From Gillisella vitis (lineage in GTDB: Bacteria > Pseudomonadota > Alphaproteobacteria > Rhizobiales > Rhizobiaceae): a DNA stretch of 64,000 bases. The stretch is from the NCBI RefSeq assembly GCF_014204625.1, contig NZ_JACHLU010000010.1:62001-126000 (forward strand), written 5' to 3'. The notes beneath the pieces were generated by a model, which saw nothing but the letters and a program-made list of their open reading frames with translations, had not been told where the DNA came from and made no database searches. Of the stretch, positions 1 to 9,177 are shown piece by piece. Position numbers and translations under genes: made by a program. Each line of letters opens with the position of its first letter. The stretch's first letter is position 1.

Positions 1-1
1 G

Positions 2-160
2 GCCGCAGCATTGTTTGACAAAACCCAGAGCGAAGCATTGGCCGTGGTCAATGACCTCGGACAGGTCAAACCCGTCGGCTTGCTGACAGAAAGCCACACA
101 TTGCGACGCTACAGTGAAGAGCTAGACCAACGCCGCCGTGAAGCATCCGGTGAGATTTAG
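2..160 (+). CDS. Chloride channel (ClC family), C-terminal end only
   Basis: The window opens inside this gene. An open frame from base 2 runs 52 codons to a TAG at 158-160. The visible peptide contains SEALAVVNDLGQ, VGLLTESHTLRRY and a charged RRRE tail. This fits the second CBS domain and tail found at the end of rhizobial ClC-type chloride channels. The transmembrane part lies outside the window, so the call rests on the tail alone. The stop is followed directly by a palindromic repeat. Confidence 0.55.
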   Translation, partial: AAALFDKTQSEALAVVNDLGQVKPVGLLTESHTLRRYSEELDQRRREASGEI

Positions 161-161
161 G

Positions 162-262
162 GCATCGGACCGAAAAGTGGCCCCGGTTTTCGGAAAAATC
201 CGATGCAAAAACAAAAAAGCTATAGCATCGTGCCGATTCCGATTTATGGCACGATGCTATAG
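162..262. repeat. RIME-like double-hairpin intergenic repeat
   Basis: Two consecutive palindromes are visible. GCATCGGA (162-169) pairs with TCCGATGC (199-206), and TATAGCATCGTGCC (221-234) pairs with GGCACGATGCTATA (248-261). The layout matches the palindromic RIME-type repeats known from Rhizobium genomes. A partial copy of the second hairpin (tatagcattgtgccgattcc) recurs near 11683. The rest of the gap to cobQ (263-478) shows no gene or clear site. Confidence 0.75.
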
Positions 263-478
263 GGTCAGCCAGGTTCACGCGGTTTCGGAATGCTGTATCA
301 TGAAGTCACTCATGGTTTGCGTTACAAATAAAAGTTCCATAACGTTGATTATCTGATTTTTGGAGATGACCGACGGGTTCACTTTTCAAGTGCGATATGC
401 CCAATAGTTTCAATGGTTTCACTTACCCTCACGGATAGCAGTCACCTCCTCCAATGAGAAAATTATGCTGTCGCAAAA

Positions 479-1933
479 TCAGCCCATCAATTGATCGATC
501 CAGTCCCGATCCAACACTGTCTCCAGCTCCATGGCGACATCATCCAGCGCGCGCTCTACACTATCTCGGTAGTTTTCTGCGGTGTCATTGACCCCAAAAC
601 TGCGCAGCAAAGCGCTCCGATAGGAATCATTGGCAAACAACCCATGCAGATAAGTGCCCATGACGCGGCCATCCGCTGAGACGGCACCATCGTCGCGGCC
701 CTGAATGGTCAGTGCCGGTCGTTGGCAATCTGGGCCGGTTGTGCGCCCAAGGTGAATTTCATAACCGCTTAGCGCCACATCATATTCCAGCGCGTGGGCT
801 GTGCTGTTGCGCACGGTCTTTTCCGGGGCCATTTCCGTATCAACATCCAGCAGGCCAAGGCCCTCAACCCGACAAGGCGCACCTTCAAGGCCAAGCGGGT
901 CCGATACGCTGTTGCCCAGCATTTGATAGCCGCCACAAATACCGATAATGCGGCCACCACGACGGCGGTGCATGAGCAAATCCTGATCCCAGCCATGTTG
1001 GCGTAGATCTTCCAGATCAGCAATGGTTGATTTTGATCCAGGCAGGATGACCAGCGCGGCATCCACTGGCAAGCGTTCGCCGGGACGCACATAACAAAGC
1101 TCCACCGAAGGCTCATTTGCGAACGGATCAAAATCATCAAAATTGGCGATCCGCGACAAGACTGGTACCGCGACTTTCAACGCGCCATTCGCCCTGCGCG
1201 TCAAGCGCTCCAGCGCCACGGAATCTTCAGATGGCAAACGGCTTGCCGCCTTCAGCCACGGCACAATACCAAAGCAGTTCCAGCCAGTAAAACCGTCAAT
1301 GGCAGCAATGCCATCATGAAACAGGCTCTGATCACCGCGGAACTTATTGATAATATAGCCCGAAATCATTGCGCGATCATCATCGGGCAAAATTGCATGG
1401 GTGCCCACCAGCGAGGCAATCACGCCGCCGCGATCAATATCACCCACCAAAACCACCGGCACATTGGCGCGGGTGGCAAAGCCCATATTGGCAATGTCGC
1501 CAGCGCGCAAATTGATCTCGGCGGGAGAGCCAGCCCCCTCGACAATCACCAGATCAGCCCCGGCCTTGACCTGCTCAAAGCTTTCCAGAACAGCGCCGAG
1601 CAATTGCGGTTTAAGCCGCTGGTAATCGCGGCCCTTGGCCTGACCAAACACCTTGCCCTGCACAATAATCTGGCTGCCCACCTCGCTTTGCGGCTTCAAC
1701 AGCACAGGGTTCATGTGCACAGATGACGGCGTGGCACAGGCCAGCGCCTGCAACCATTGGGCGCGACCAATTTCGCCGCCATCATCCGAGACGGCGGCAT
1801 TGTTCGACATGTTTTGCGGCTTGAAGGGGCGCACCACCATGCCCTTCAACCGCGCCAGCCGACACAATCCTGCCACCAGCACGGTCTTGCCAACATCCGA
1901 CCCTGTGCCTTGCAGCATCACCGTACGGGTCAT
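479..1933 (-). CDS. cobQ: Cobyric acid synthase CobQ
   Basis: CobQ amidates four peripheral carboxylates of adenosylcobyrinic acid a,c-diamide, using glutamine and ATP, to give cobyric acid. The 484-residue length is normal. The N-terminal P-loop is at residues 8-17 (QGTGSDVGKT). The class I glutaminase domain has its nucleophile Cys333 in GICGGYQMLG, and a His lies in GTYLHGLF near residue 427. The gene stands alone on the minus strand, about 35 kb from the rest of the corrin genes in this window. No cobalamin riboswitch was recognised upstream. Family assignment is secure. Confidence 0.96.
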   Translation of the reverse strand: MTRTVMLQGTGSDVGKTVLVAGLCRLARLKGMVVRPFKPQNMSNNAAVSDDGGEIGRAQWLQALACATPSSVHMNPVLLKPQSEVGSQIIVQGKVFGQAKGRDYQRLKPQLLGAVLESFEQVKAGADLVIVEGAGSPAEINLRAGDIANMGFATRANVPVVLVGDIDRGGVIASLVGTHAILPDDDRAMISGYIINKFRGDQSLFHDGIAAIDGFTGWNCFGIVPWLKAASRLPSEDSVALERLTRRANGALKVAVPVLSRIANFDDFDPFANEPSVELCYVRPGERLPVDAALVILPGSKSTIADLEDLRQHGWDQDLLMHRRRGGRIIGICGGYQMLGNSVSDPLGLEGAPCRVEGLGLLDVDTEMAPEKTVRNSTAHALEYDVALSGYEIHLGRTTGPDCQRPALTIQGRDDGAVSADGRVMGTYLHGLFANDSYRSALLRSFGVNDTAENYRDSVERALDDVAMELETVLDRDWIDQLMG

Positions 1934-2342
1934 ACGGTCACACGCATATTGGGCGCAAAAAGCCGGTTTTGTCTTAGACGCTTCATGGGTGGTTTGAACT
2001 CCAGTCCGTATTTTTCAACGGTTATGACCCACCCAAACGGCCGATGCAATCCACTTTGGCAAAAAGGCCTATCGCCTTGAACCACAGGGGGAAACGGGCA
2101 TAACAATGGCTTTTCTGCGACATTTTTTCGAACAAAATAACTAAAACAGGTTGATTTATCTGGCAAGTGCCCTACCCTTAATAAGGTCGCAAACAGATAA
2201 GTTTGGCCTATGCCAGCCTGTGCGACACTTATGTTGAAGCCTATGGATTGGCTTTAATGATGAATACATCCAGTGATCCGGGTGCGACCTGCCCCATGGG
2301 TCCGTTTGTTATGTGAACAGAAAATAAGGATATATCCACGAC
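1934..2342. other. Intergenic region between cobQ and the betaine transporter
   Basis: This 409-base gap separates divergent genes and should hold both promoters. I see no convincing gene. A 78-codon minus-strand frame from 2166 runs into cobQ and has no recognisable content. I looked for cobalamin riboswitch features (a B12 box of the type AGCCAGGAGACC) and found none. A purine-rich stretch (aaggatat) lies about 8 bases before the ATG at 2343. Confidence 0.5.
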
Positions 2343-3341
2343 ATGAGGACACTTCTCGTTTCCACAATACTCGCCGCAGGATTCTATGGGTTGACCGGCT
2401 CTGCGCAGGCAGCCGATTGCGGCAAAGTTTCCATTGCGGAGATGAACTGGGCCTCTGCGGGCGTTGCTGCAAATGTTGACAAAATCATTCTGGAAAGCGG
2501 CTACGGATGCAGCGTTGATCTGGTGACTGGCGACACAATTCCGACCTTCACCTCCATGACCGAAAAATCTCAACCTGACCTTGCGCCGGAATTGTGGGTA
2601 AACGCCGTTCAAGAGCCGCTTGCAAAGGCCGTTGCTGAAGACAAGATTGTCAAGGTGTCGCAAATTTTGACCGATGGCGGCGTTGAGGGCTGGTGGATTC
2701 CCAAATTCATCGCCGACGCTCACCCGGACATCAAAACGGTTCAGGATGCCCTCAAACATCCAGAGCTTTTCCCTGCACCGGAAGATTCCTCTAAGGGTGC
2801 GGTGACAAATTGCCCGGCAGGCTGGGGTTGCCAGATCACCACTGCCAATCTCTACAAGGCCATTGGTGCCCGCGAAAAGGGCTTTCAGCTGATCGACAGC
2901 GGTTCTGCCGCCGGTCTTGATGGCTCAATTGCCCATGCGTTTGAGAAAAAAATCGGCTGGCTCGGTTATTACTGGGCACCCACTGCCATTCTTGGCAAAT
3001 ATGACATGGTCAAGCTGAGCTTCGATACCAAATTCGATAAGTCGGCATGGGACAAGTGCATCACAGTTGCGGATTGTGCAGACCCCAAGGTCAACTCTTA
3101 TCCGGTTGCTGAAGTTGATACCGTTGTAACCAAAAAATTTGCCGATCGAGCCGGTGTTACCATGGATTACATCAAAGCCCGCAGCTGGGACAATGCCACC
3201 CTTGGCAAGGTGTTGGCATGGATGAGCGACAATCAGGCAGACAATGCCGACACGGCCAAATACTTCCTGAAAACCTTCCCGGATGTCTGGGCCAAATGGG
3301 TATCGCCTGAGGTCGCCGAAAAGGTCAAGGCAGAGCTTTAA
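2343..3341 (+). CDS. Glycine betaine/proline-type ABC transporter substrate-binding protein
   Basis: Periplasmic binding protein of the ProX/OpuAC family for quaternary ammonium compounds. The first 23 residues form a signal peptide with a GSAQA cleavage site before ADCGKV. The mature part carries the family pattern of a Trp-rich ligand site (EMNWASAG, GGVEGWWIP, PAGWGCQ, WLGYYWAPT), consistent with an aromatic cage for a trimethylammonium group. It is the first gene of a three-gene unit with a permease (3605) and an ATPase (4512) of the same system. Ligand specificity (glycine betaine, proline betaine or choline) cannot be fixed from sequence. The 263 bases before the permease gene contain no further gene. 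Confidence 0.9.
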   Translation: MRTLLVSTILAAGFYGLTGSAQAADCGKVSIAEMNWASAGVAANVDKIILESGYGCSVDLVTGDTIPTFTSMTEKSQPDLAPELWVNAVQEPLAKAVAEDKIVKVSQILTDGGVEGWWIPKFIADAHPDIKTVQDALKHPELFPAPEDSSKGAVTNCPAGWGCQITTANLYKAIGAREKGFQLIDSGSAAGLDGSIAHAFEKKIGWLGYYWAPTAILGKYDMVKLSFDTKFDKSAWDKCITVADCADPKVNSYPVAEVDTVVTKKFADRAGVTMDYIKARSWDNATLGKVLAWMSDNQADNADTAKYFLKTFPDVWAKWVSPEVAEKVKAEL

Positions 3342-3604
3342 AAGCCAAACTTTAAAATCATTGGGGTGTGGGCAATCCTTTGCCCGCTTCCTTCCCTTTC
3401 GACACTGCGACAATGTTTGAAAAGGTGATGGTGCGCGGCGATGGTGCACACAATCGCGCACGCAATGGCGCAATCACCCATCACATCAGCTTTTCAGACC
3501 CTGCCGCCTTTTGCATATCACCAGAACCAGAATTGAACTGAACCCGCAGCCGCCAATATATCCTGTTGAGCCCGCGCGGTTCTTTACACTGAAAAGGAAA
3601 GCAT

Positions 3605-4519
3605 ATGGCATTGGCTATCTGCACCTCCCTCCCCGCCGTCTTCTGTCGGTTTCCGGCAATCAATGATGACACCATGCGGATTTTCAAAAAAACAGTTGAT
3701 GGCAGTTTCAAAACCTTTGTTCGCGCCTACGGTGACTTTCTTGATAACCTGCTGCATCCTCTGCAACTGTTTCTCAATTGGCTGCAAAATCTGTTTGTCA
3801 ACACGCCTTGGGTCATCATGATTGTGGCTCTTTGCGCCATTGTCTATTTCGTCAGCCGTGACTGGAGAAATGCCCTCGGCACAGCGCTGGCCATGATGGC
3901 CATTGGCCTTGCAGGACTGTGGCAAGACACCATGGTGACATTGTCCATGGTGACCGTCTGCACGCTCTGCGCCATTGTCATCGGCATTCCCGTTGGTATC
4001 TGGATGGCGCGTTCCGATCGGGTGCAGTCGATTTTCAATCCGGTGCTGGACGTGATGCAGACCATGCCAAGCTTCGTCTATCTCATTCCAGTGGTGATGA
4101 TTTTTGGTATTGGCAAGGTGCCGGGCCTGATTGCTGTGGTGATTTACGCTGTTGCGCCGATTATTCGCCTGACCAATCTTGGTATTCGCCTTGTCAGCCG
4201 CGAGGCAATTGAAGCGGCAGATGCCTTTGGTTCCTCCGAGCGGCAAAAACTGTTCAATGTGCAGATTCCGTTGGCCCTGCCCAATATCATGGCCGGGATC
4301 AACCAGACCATCATGATGTCGCTGGCCATGGTGGTGATTGCCTCGATGATCGGCGTCGGCGGTCTTGGCAAAAATGTCTTGCAGGCCATTACCAATCAGT
4401 TCTTCACCATTGGTTTTCTCAATGGTTTTGCGCTGGTGGCCATTGCCATCATCTTTGATCGCACCAGCCAGGCCTATGGCCGTCGTCTGCAAAAACACAC
4501 GGAGGTGGTTCATGGCTAG
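3605..4519 (+). CDS. Betaine-type ABC transporter permease (ProW-like)
   Basis: Inner-membrane permease of 304 residues that pairs with the binding protein at 2343 and the ATPase at 4512. Hydrophobic segments begin around residue 67 (TPWVIMIVALCAIVYFV) and recur to the C-terminus. The EAA-type loop that contacts the ATPase is visible as EAADAFGSSERQKLFNVQIPLALP. The start is supported by AAGGAAA spaced just upstream of the ATG. The stop overlaps the ATPase start by 8 bases, which suggests translational coupling. Related proteins include ProW and ChoW. Confidence 0.92.
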   Translation: MALAICTSLPAVFCRFPAINDDTMRIFKKTVDGSFKTFVRAYGDFLDNLLHPLQLFLNWLQNLFVNTPWVIMIVALCAIVYFVSRDWRNALGTALAMMAIGLAGLWQDTMVTLSMVTVCTLCAIVIGIPVGIWMARSDRVQSIFNPVLDVMQTMPSFVYLIPVVMIFGIGKVPGLIAVVIYAVAPIIRLTNLGIRLVSREAIEAADAFGSSERQKLFNVQIPLALPNIMAGINQTIMMSLAMVVIASMIGVGGLGKNVLQAITNQFFTIGFLNGFALVAIAIIFDRTSQAYGRRLQKHTEVVHG

Positions 4520-5564
4520 TCATGGCATTGAAATCCGCAATCTTTACAAAATCTTCGGCCCCGATGAGAAACAGCATATCGAAGCGGTGCGCGAAGGCAT
4601 CACCAAGACCGAGTTGAATGATCGCTATAATCACGTTCTGGGCTTGCGCGACATCAATATCGATATGCCTGCGGGTGAGATTACCGTGGTTATGGGGCTT
4701 TCCGGCTCCGGCAAGTCCACGCTGATCCGCCACATCAACCGCCTGATTGAGCCGACAGCCGGGGAAGTGCTCTACGATGGTGTAGATGTGTGCACGATGA
4801 GCGAAACAGAATTGCGCAGCTTTCGCCGCCACAAAACAGCGATGGTGTTTCAAAAATTCGGCCTGCTGCCCCACCGAACGGTGATGGAAAACGTGGTCTA
4901 TGGCCTTGATATTCAGGGAATGCCGCGCAAGGAAAGCACCGCAAAAGGCCAATACTGGATTGAGCGCGTCGGGCTGGAAGGGTTTGAGACCAATTATCCC
5001 AATCAGCTTTCCGGCGGGATGCAGCAACGTGTGGGCCTTGCCCGTGCGCTGGCCAATGATGCGGATATTTTGCTGATGGATGAAGCCTATTCGGCACTGG
5101 ACCCACTGATCCGCGTGGACATGCAAACCGTGCTGCTGGATCTGCAACAGGAGTTGAACAAGACCGTGGTGTTCATTACCCATGATCTGGATGAGGCTTT
5201 GCGGCTCGGCGACAAAATCGCCATTTTGCGCGATGGTGAAGTGGTGCAGCAAGGCAGCGGCCAGGACATTGTGCTCAGACCCGCGGATGATTACATCGCG
5301 TCTTTCGTCAAGGAAGTGAACCGCGGACGGGTCATCAGGATCGGCACTGTGATGGAAAAGCCAGACAAGAGTGCAGGCCATTTCAAACTACAATCCCGCA
5401 CCACTCTGGAAGAGGCTGCACGCGCAATGGTAGAGAAGTCCGTCGCCAGCGCCCACGTGACGGACAGGGCTGGCACAATCATTGGAGCCGTTGATTTGTC
5501 GATGATTATTTCGGCGATGGTGTCTCCGGCAAAAAGCCAGGATATTTCGCTCGCTGCGGAGTAA
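4512..5564 (+). CDS. Betaine-type ABC transporter ATP-binding protein (ProV-like)
   Basis: ATPase of 350 residues energising the betaine uptake system. Walker A is GLSGSGKST (62-70), the ABC signature LSGGMQQR is at 166-173, and Walker B ILLMDE (186-191) runs into AYSALDP. A C-terminal extension from about residue 280 looks like a CBS module (AHVTDRAGTIIGAVDLS). In ProV/OpuA proteins such modules sense ionic strength; that role here is inferred. I chose the ATG at 4512, just after GGAGGTGG and overlapping the permease stop. An upstream in-frame ATG at 4365 lies inside the permease gene and would add a non-homologous leader. Confidence 0.93.
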   Translation: MASHGIEIRNLYKIFGPDEKQHIEAVREGITKTELNDRYNHVLGLRDINIDMPAGEITVVMGLSGSGKSTLIRHINRLIEPTAGEVLYDGVDVCTMSETELRSFRRHKTAMVFQKFGLLPHRTVMENVVYGLDIQGMPRKESTAKGQYWIERVGLEGFETNYPNQLSGGMQQRVGLARALANDADILLMDEAYSALDPLIRVDMQTVLLDLQQELNKTVVFITHDLDEALRLGDKIAILRDGEVVQQGSGQDIVLRPADDYIASFVKEVNRGRVIRIGTVMEKPDKSAGHFKLQSRTTLEEAARAMVEKSVASAHVTDRAGTIIGAVDLSMIISAMVSPAKSQDISLAAE

Positions 5565-5571
5565 AAGCAAC

Positions 5572-5603
5572 CGGCGGCAGATAGTCTGCCGCCGCCGTTT
5601 TCC
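5572..5603 (+). terminator. Probable rho-independent terminator of the betaine operon
   Basis: CGGCGGCAGA (5572-5581) pairs with TCTGCCGCCG (5585-5594) across a 3-base loop, 7 bases after the ATPase stop. A short T-run follows (5598-5601). The stem is strong and the T-run modest. Confidence 0.65.
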
Positions 5604-5604
5604 A

Positions 5605-5715
5605 AGCTAAAGCATGTCGCGTTTTATTGTCCTCAATAAAACGATAACGTCCATGCGAAAAAGAAAGAGCTAAAGCCTGTCGCAGTGAATCCTATTCACT
5701 GCGACAAACTCTAAA
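5605..5715. repeat. Mosaic intergenic repeat, copy 1
   Basis: This stretch begins with aaagcatgtcgcgttttatt and contains CGTTTTATTG/CAATAAAACG as an inverted pair. It ends in a second palindrome, TGTCGCAGTGAAT-cct-ATTCACTGCGACA. Near-identical copies occur at 42358-42465 (same orientation) and, for the left half, at about 11831-11911 (opposite orientation). The modular structure fits RIME-type mosaic elements of rhizobia. It sits at the left edge of the glycosylation gene block. Confidence 0.8.
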
Positions 5716-5737
5716 CACCATTCAAGATGACAAAAAT

Positions 5738-6760
5738 TTACGCGCCAGAAATGGCCGCCTGAATAAAGGTAACGTATTTGTCCTTCAGGCCTGGCTGCAC
5801 CCGCTCGATCATCAACAGGCCAAGCTGGAATTGGGCGAAACTATCCGTTTCTTCCAACGCCATTTCAGCCAGAGTTCCAATGCCATCATCAAAGAGTTCT
5901 GGTGAATTTGCGACTTCGACAATAAACTTGCCAAGAAGGACGTTGACGACCAATTTTCCAAGATGCTGCCGCTCATCAATAGACAACGTGGACCCGGCGC
6001 TGTTGATGAGAACGAAAACGTCGAGAAACCAGAAGAGATGCTCATAATGCATTGCTTTTTCTGGCAAACCCACTTCGGTAAATATTTCCTTTCGTCGAGA
6101 AAGAATAAGTTCATTCGTTCGCCATGCCGATTTATTATAATGGTAGCGAATACTCGGATCGCTGGCCATTTTCCCAGATGTAATCAATGCGAAAGATAGC
6201 GCCCAAGCACAAAAACCTGCCCTGTTCGGATGAAAGCGATGGAACAGATCCATGACTGAGAGCCAGACGTAACGGCGAAAAATGGAATAAAATGGTGCTT
6301 TGTTCGAAAGACCTTGTTCCATATACGCCATCATACGCGCCGATGCATTGTCCTGTTCCAACACACGAACACTGACACTCACAATCTCTGTTGGTGACAG
6401 AAAAACTTCTGAGACAGGAAAGACGCCCACATAGTCAAATGGAAGATCGGAAAGGTTGAGAGAAGCAACTCCTTCCTCAACGCCAAGCATATCATCATCA
6501 CCCATAAGCATGATAAAGGGCGTCTCAGCAGCCCGGACAGCCAACATCATATTGTCTGTCGCATTTTCAGCATCGCTTTGAATGCGCTTTAGGCGAGGTG
6601 ACCTTCCCTCCCAGAAATTCTTCTTTGCCTCATCCCCGGAATTGTCCGAAACAATCAGAAGTGCGTCCCGCTTTTCACAAAAGACCAGTGCACTCTCGAT
6701 AGCCGCACGCGAATCTTCGAAATTACGATGGCTGGGCATACAAATTGTCAATTCGGGCAT
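5738..6760 (-). CDS. Family 2-type glycosyltransferase
   Basis: Protein of 340 residues opening with PELTICMPSHRNFEDS, the first beta strand of a GT-A fold. LLIVSDNSGDE follows, then MLMGDDDML, which supplies the DxD-like metal and nucleotide-sugar site near residues 108-113. The C-terminal part is helical and unassigned. The protein has no signal peptide or clear membrane segment, so it is probably cytoplasmic or peripheral. It is transcribed away from the neighbouring GT41 genes. Donor and acceptor are unknown; a role in protein or surface glycan modification is inferred from the neighbourhood only. Confidence 0.75.
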   Translation of the reverse strand: MPELTICMPSHRNFEDSRAAIESALVFCEKRDALLIVSDNSGDEAKKNFWEGRSPRLKRIQSDAENATDNMMLAVRAAETPFIMLMGDDDMLGVEEGVASLNLSDLPFDYVGVFPVSEVFLSPTEIVSVSVRVLEQDNASARMMAYMEQGLSNKAPFYSIFRRYVWLSVMDLFHRFHPNRAGFCAWALSFALITSGKMASDPSIRYHYNKSAWRTNELILSRRKEIFTEVGLPEKAMHYEHLFWFLDVFVLINSAGSTLSIDERQHLGKLVVNVLLGKFIVEVANSPELFDDGIGTLAEMALEETDSFAQFQLGLLMIERVQPGLKDKYVTFIQAAISGA

Positions 6761-6988
6761 TCTTAAACTCCAACGAACGAAGGGAGCACAACAGAACCCG
6801 CTCGTTCAGCAATCGAATCTGTTTCTCATATTGTTTCACCGTCAACTGATGGAAATACAATGTCAACCAATGGTGCGCAAACCAGACAAGCTTCGCGCCA
6901 GCTTCCCAACCCAGTCTGGCAGATGTTCACTGATTTTGGCACTGGTTCTGCTTATCCTGATGCCGCCCGGTGACATTGAAAATATAAT

Positions 6989-8770
6989 ATGTCTGGTGCC
7001 AGAATGATGAGTGCGCTTGAAGAAGCCAAAAAACGCTATGGGGCGAACGATTTCAGCGCTACCGTTGAAATCCTTGAGAGGCATCAGCAAAACAACCCTT
7101 TGCCTCTGCCAGGACTTTTGCTGCTGGGCCAAAGTTATTTAAAGCTTTCAAAGCTCCGTGAGGCGGCGCATTCCTTTACACTCGCCGCCAGACAACCGGA
7201 CGCAGACCAGGCAGTGCTTCTGTCGCTTGCGCTCGCACTTTTGCGCAAATGTGGCGAAGACTGGGACGCATTCCTGGTGGCGCGTGATCTTCACCGGATT
7301 GATCCACGCCATGAAGATGCAGCCCATGTCTATCGTCACTTCATTCACCATTGGCTTGATATTGAAGAGCAACGCCGCTCCAATAATGCCATGCGCGACG
7401 CTTTCAAAAAAGGCGACACCTTGACGATTCACTCAGAAAGCCTGCTGAACCACATTGCCTGGTGCGGCGATGAAGCCATGAATCAAAGGGTCGCACGCAT
7501 GGACAATGGGACCCCATATACGCAGCAAAGCCGGGAACGGCGCAAGAATCAGCCGCATATCTATGGAAAAAAGCCGCGTATCGGCTATCTTTCCAACGAC
7601 CTTTCCGATGCCCATGCAACAATCAAACTCATGCAGGGCATGTTTGATTATCATGACTGCGGCGCGCTGGATTTTACTTTTTTTTGCTACACATCCGAAG
7701 CCCTGATCGCCGGAGATTTCGATTTTCGCCGCAGACATGCAAGCAGAATCGTACAGATTGGCCATCTGTCAACGCAACAGGCCCATGACCTCATCCGCTC
7801 TCACGGCATTGATATTCTGGTTGATTTGAAGGGGCACACGCTGGGCGCATGGATTGATCTGGTCAACAGCGGCCCTGCCCCGATTCAAGTGGCCTATATC
7901 GGTTTTCCTGGCTCCGGCAATGGCATTGATTGCGACTATATTCTGTCAGATGCCATCGTTACGCCACCGTCCAGCCAAAGATTTTATCACGAAAAATTCT
8001 GCCTTTTGCCAGAGAGCTATCAGCCAAACGACAATCTTCACCGTTCATATCCTCCACCTCACTCCCGCGCCGATCTTGGATTACCAGAAGACAGGTTTAT
8101 CTTCAGCTCGTGCAATACGATCCGAAAAATCACCCCGGAGACATTCGATCTTTGGATCAACATACTCAAACGCACGGGAAACAGTCTACTGTGGATGATG
8201 GGAGAACGGGCGCAGGCCAATGATAATTTCCTGGAAAGCGTGAAACGCGCAGGTGTAGACCCCGACCGGGTGATGTTCATGGAAAAGGTAACCTATAACA
8301 ACCACCTCGCACGTATCGCTGCTGCCGATCTTGGCCTCGATACCTTTCCGTGTAACGGTCACACAACCACGTCTGATGTGCTCTGGGCTGGCTTGCCTGT
8401 GCTCACCAAGAAAGGCACGAATTTCTCGTCACGCGTGTCTGAGAGCCTGCTCAATGCTCTTGGTGTTCCGGAGCTGGTTGCCGACGATGACAATGCATTT
8501 GTGGAAATGGCTGTGCGACTCGCTGAAAATGGCGTTGAGATTCAATCGATCAGGCAAAAAATCAATGCCAATCGCTGCATGGCTCCGCTGTTTGACAGCG
8601 AAAGAAGTGCTCGCCATGTGGAAAAAGCCTTTAGCATGATGATTGAACGTGCCCGACAAGGTTTACAACCAGATCATTTGCAGATTTTAGCAATAGCGCC
8701 TCGAACCAAGCCATTCATTCTTGGTCAAATGGCCGTAACCGGCAAAATGGCAAGCCAGGCTCAAGCGTGA
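6989..8770 (+). CDS. GT41 (SPINDLY/OGT-like) TPR glycosyltransferase, paralogue 1
   Basis: Protein of 593 residues. Residues 1 to about 170 form TPR-like helical repeats. From about residue 185 it follows the catalytic region of O-linked N-acetylglucosaminyltransferases and SPINDLY: RIGYLSNDLSDAHAT, DILVDLKGHT, IQVAYIGFPGSG, CLLPESYQPNDN, ADLGLDTFPCNGHTTTSD and LWAGLPVLTKKG. Known family members transfer GlcNAc, fucose or other sugars from nucleotide sugars to Ser/Thr of cytoplasmic proteins. The sugar and target here are unknown. An alternative ATG lies at 7004. A related gene follows at 9178, and the two are clear paralogues throughout the catalytic part. Confidence 0.85.
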   Translation: MSGARMMSALEEAKKRYGANDFSATVEILERHQQNNPLPLPGLLLLGQSYLKLSKLREAAHSFTLAARQPDADQAVLLSLALALLRKCGEDWDAFLVARDLHRIDPRHEDAAHVYRHFIHHWLDIEEQRRSNNAMRDAFKKGDTLTIHSESLLNHIAWCGDEAMNQRVARMDNGTPYTQQSRERRKNQPHIYGKKPRIGYLSNDLSDAHATIKLMQGMFDYHDCGALDFTFFCYTSEALIAGDFDFRRRHASRIVQIGHLSTQQAHDLIRSHGIDILVDLKGHTLGAWIDLVNSGPAPIQVAYIGFPGSGNGIDCDYILSDAIVTPPSSQRFYHEKFCLLPESYQPNDNLHRSYPPPHSRADLGLPEDRFIFSSCNTIRKITPETFDLWINILKRTGNSLLWMMGERAQANDNFLESVKRAGVDPDRVMFMEKVTYNNHLARIAAADLGLDTFPCNGHTTTSDVLWAGLPVLTKKGTNFSSRVSESLLNALGVPELVADDDNAFVEMAVRLAENGVEIQSIRQKINANRCMAPLFDSERSARHVEKAFSMMIERARQGLQPDHLQILAIAPRTKPFILGQMAVTGKMASQAQA

Positions 8771-8826
8771 ATTGTATAAAAACCAACAAAAGCATCAATA
8801 CACTTATGACACAGCAGGAGGCCGCC

Positions 8827-9174
8827 ATGTCCACAGCCAGTTTTCCCGATCGTGAAACCGTTGCTGCGAAACTCTCAAGCCTTGGCGATGAGGATCAATC
8901 CTTTCTGCACCTTCTGTTTGAAAACCCCAAACAGGACGAATGCCTGGCTGACGGCCTTTTCGTGTATCTTGAAAATGCCGCGCAATCACGCTTTCTCAAC
9001 TCCCTCAAGCTGGAGCGCTGCGGGGAATGGCTTGGCAATCATGCGCCAGCACGACTGCAAATCCGCCTGATGGAAATTTCCCGTGCCAGCCAGCACGCGG
9101 CATATCAGTCCTTCCGGCAAGGTCTGGTTCGCTCTGGCGGTCTGGAGCGCGCTTACCCCAAATCGGCGCTTTGA
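8827..9174 (+). CDS. Small unknown protein between two GT41 genes
   Basis: I do not recognise this 115-residue protein. It is rich in Leu, Ala, Arg and Glu, has no signal peptide or membrane segment, and looks all-helical (for example DEDQSFLHLLFENPKQDE and RLMEISRASQHAAYQSFR). I preferred the ATG at 8827 because AGGAGG stands 6-8 bases upstream. A longer frame from 8767 overlaps the preceding stop and lacks such a site. It lies 56 bases after paralogue 1 and 3 bases before paralogue 2, so it is almost surely co-transcribed with them. A partner or accessory role for the GT41 enzymes is inferred from position only. Confidence 0.7.
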   Translation: MSTASFPDRETVAAKLSSLGDEDQSFLHLLFENPKQDECLADGLFVYLENAAQSRFLNSLKLERCGEWLGNHAPARLQIRLMEISRASQHAAYQSFRQGLVRSGGLERAYPKSAL

Positions 9175-9177
9175 GCG

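Noticed and set aside
1930-2166. A 78-codon frame before cobQ
   Set aside because: It overlaps the start of cobQ and has no conserved features.
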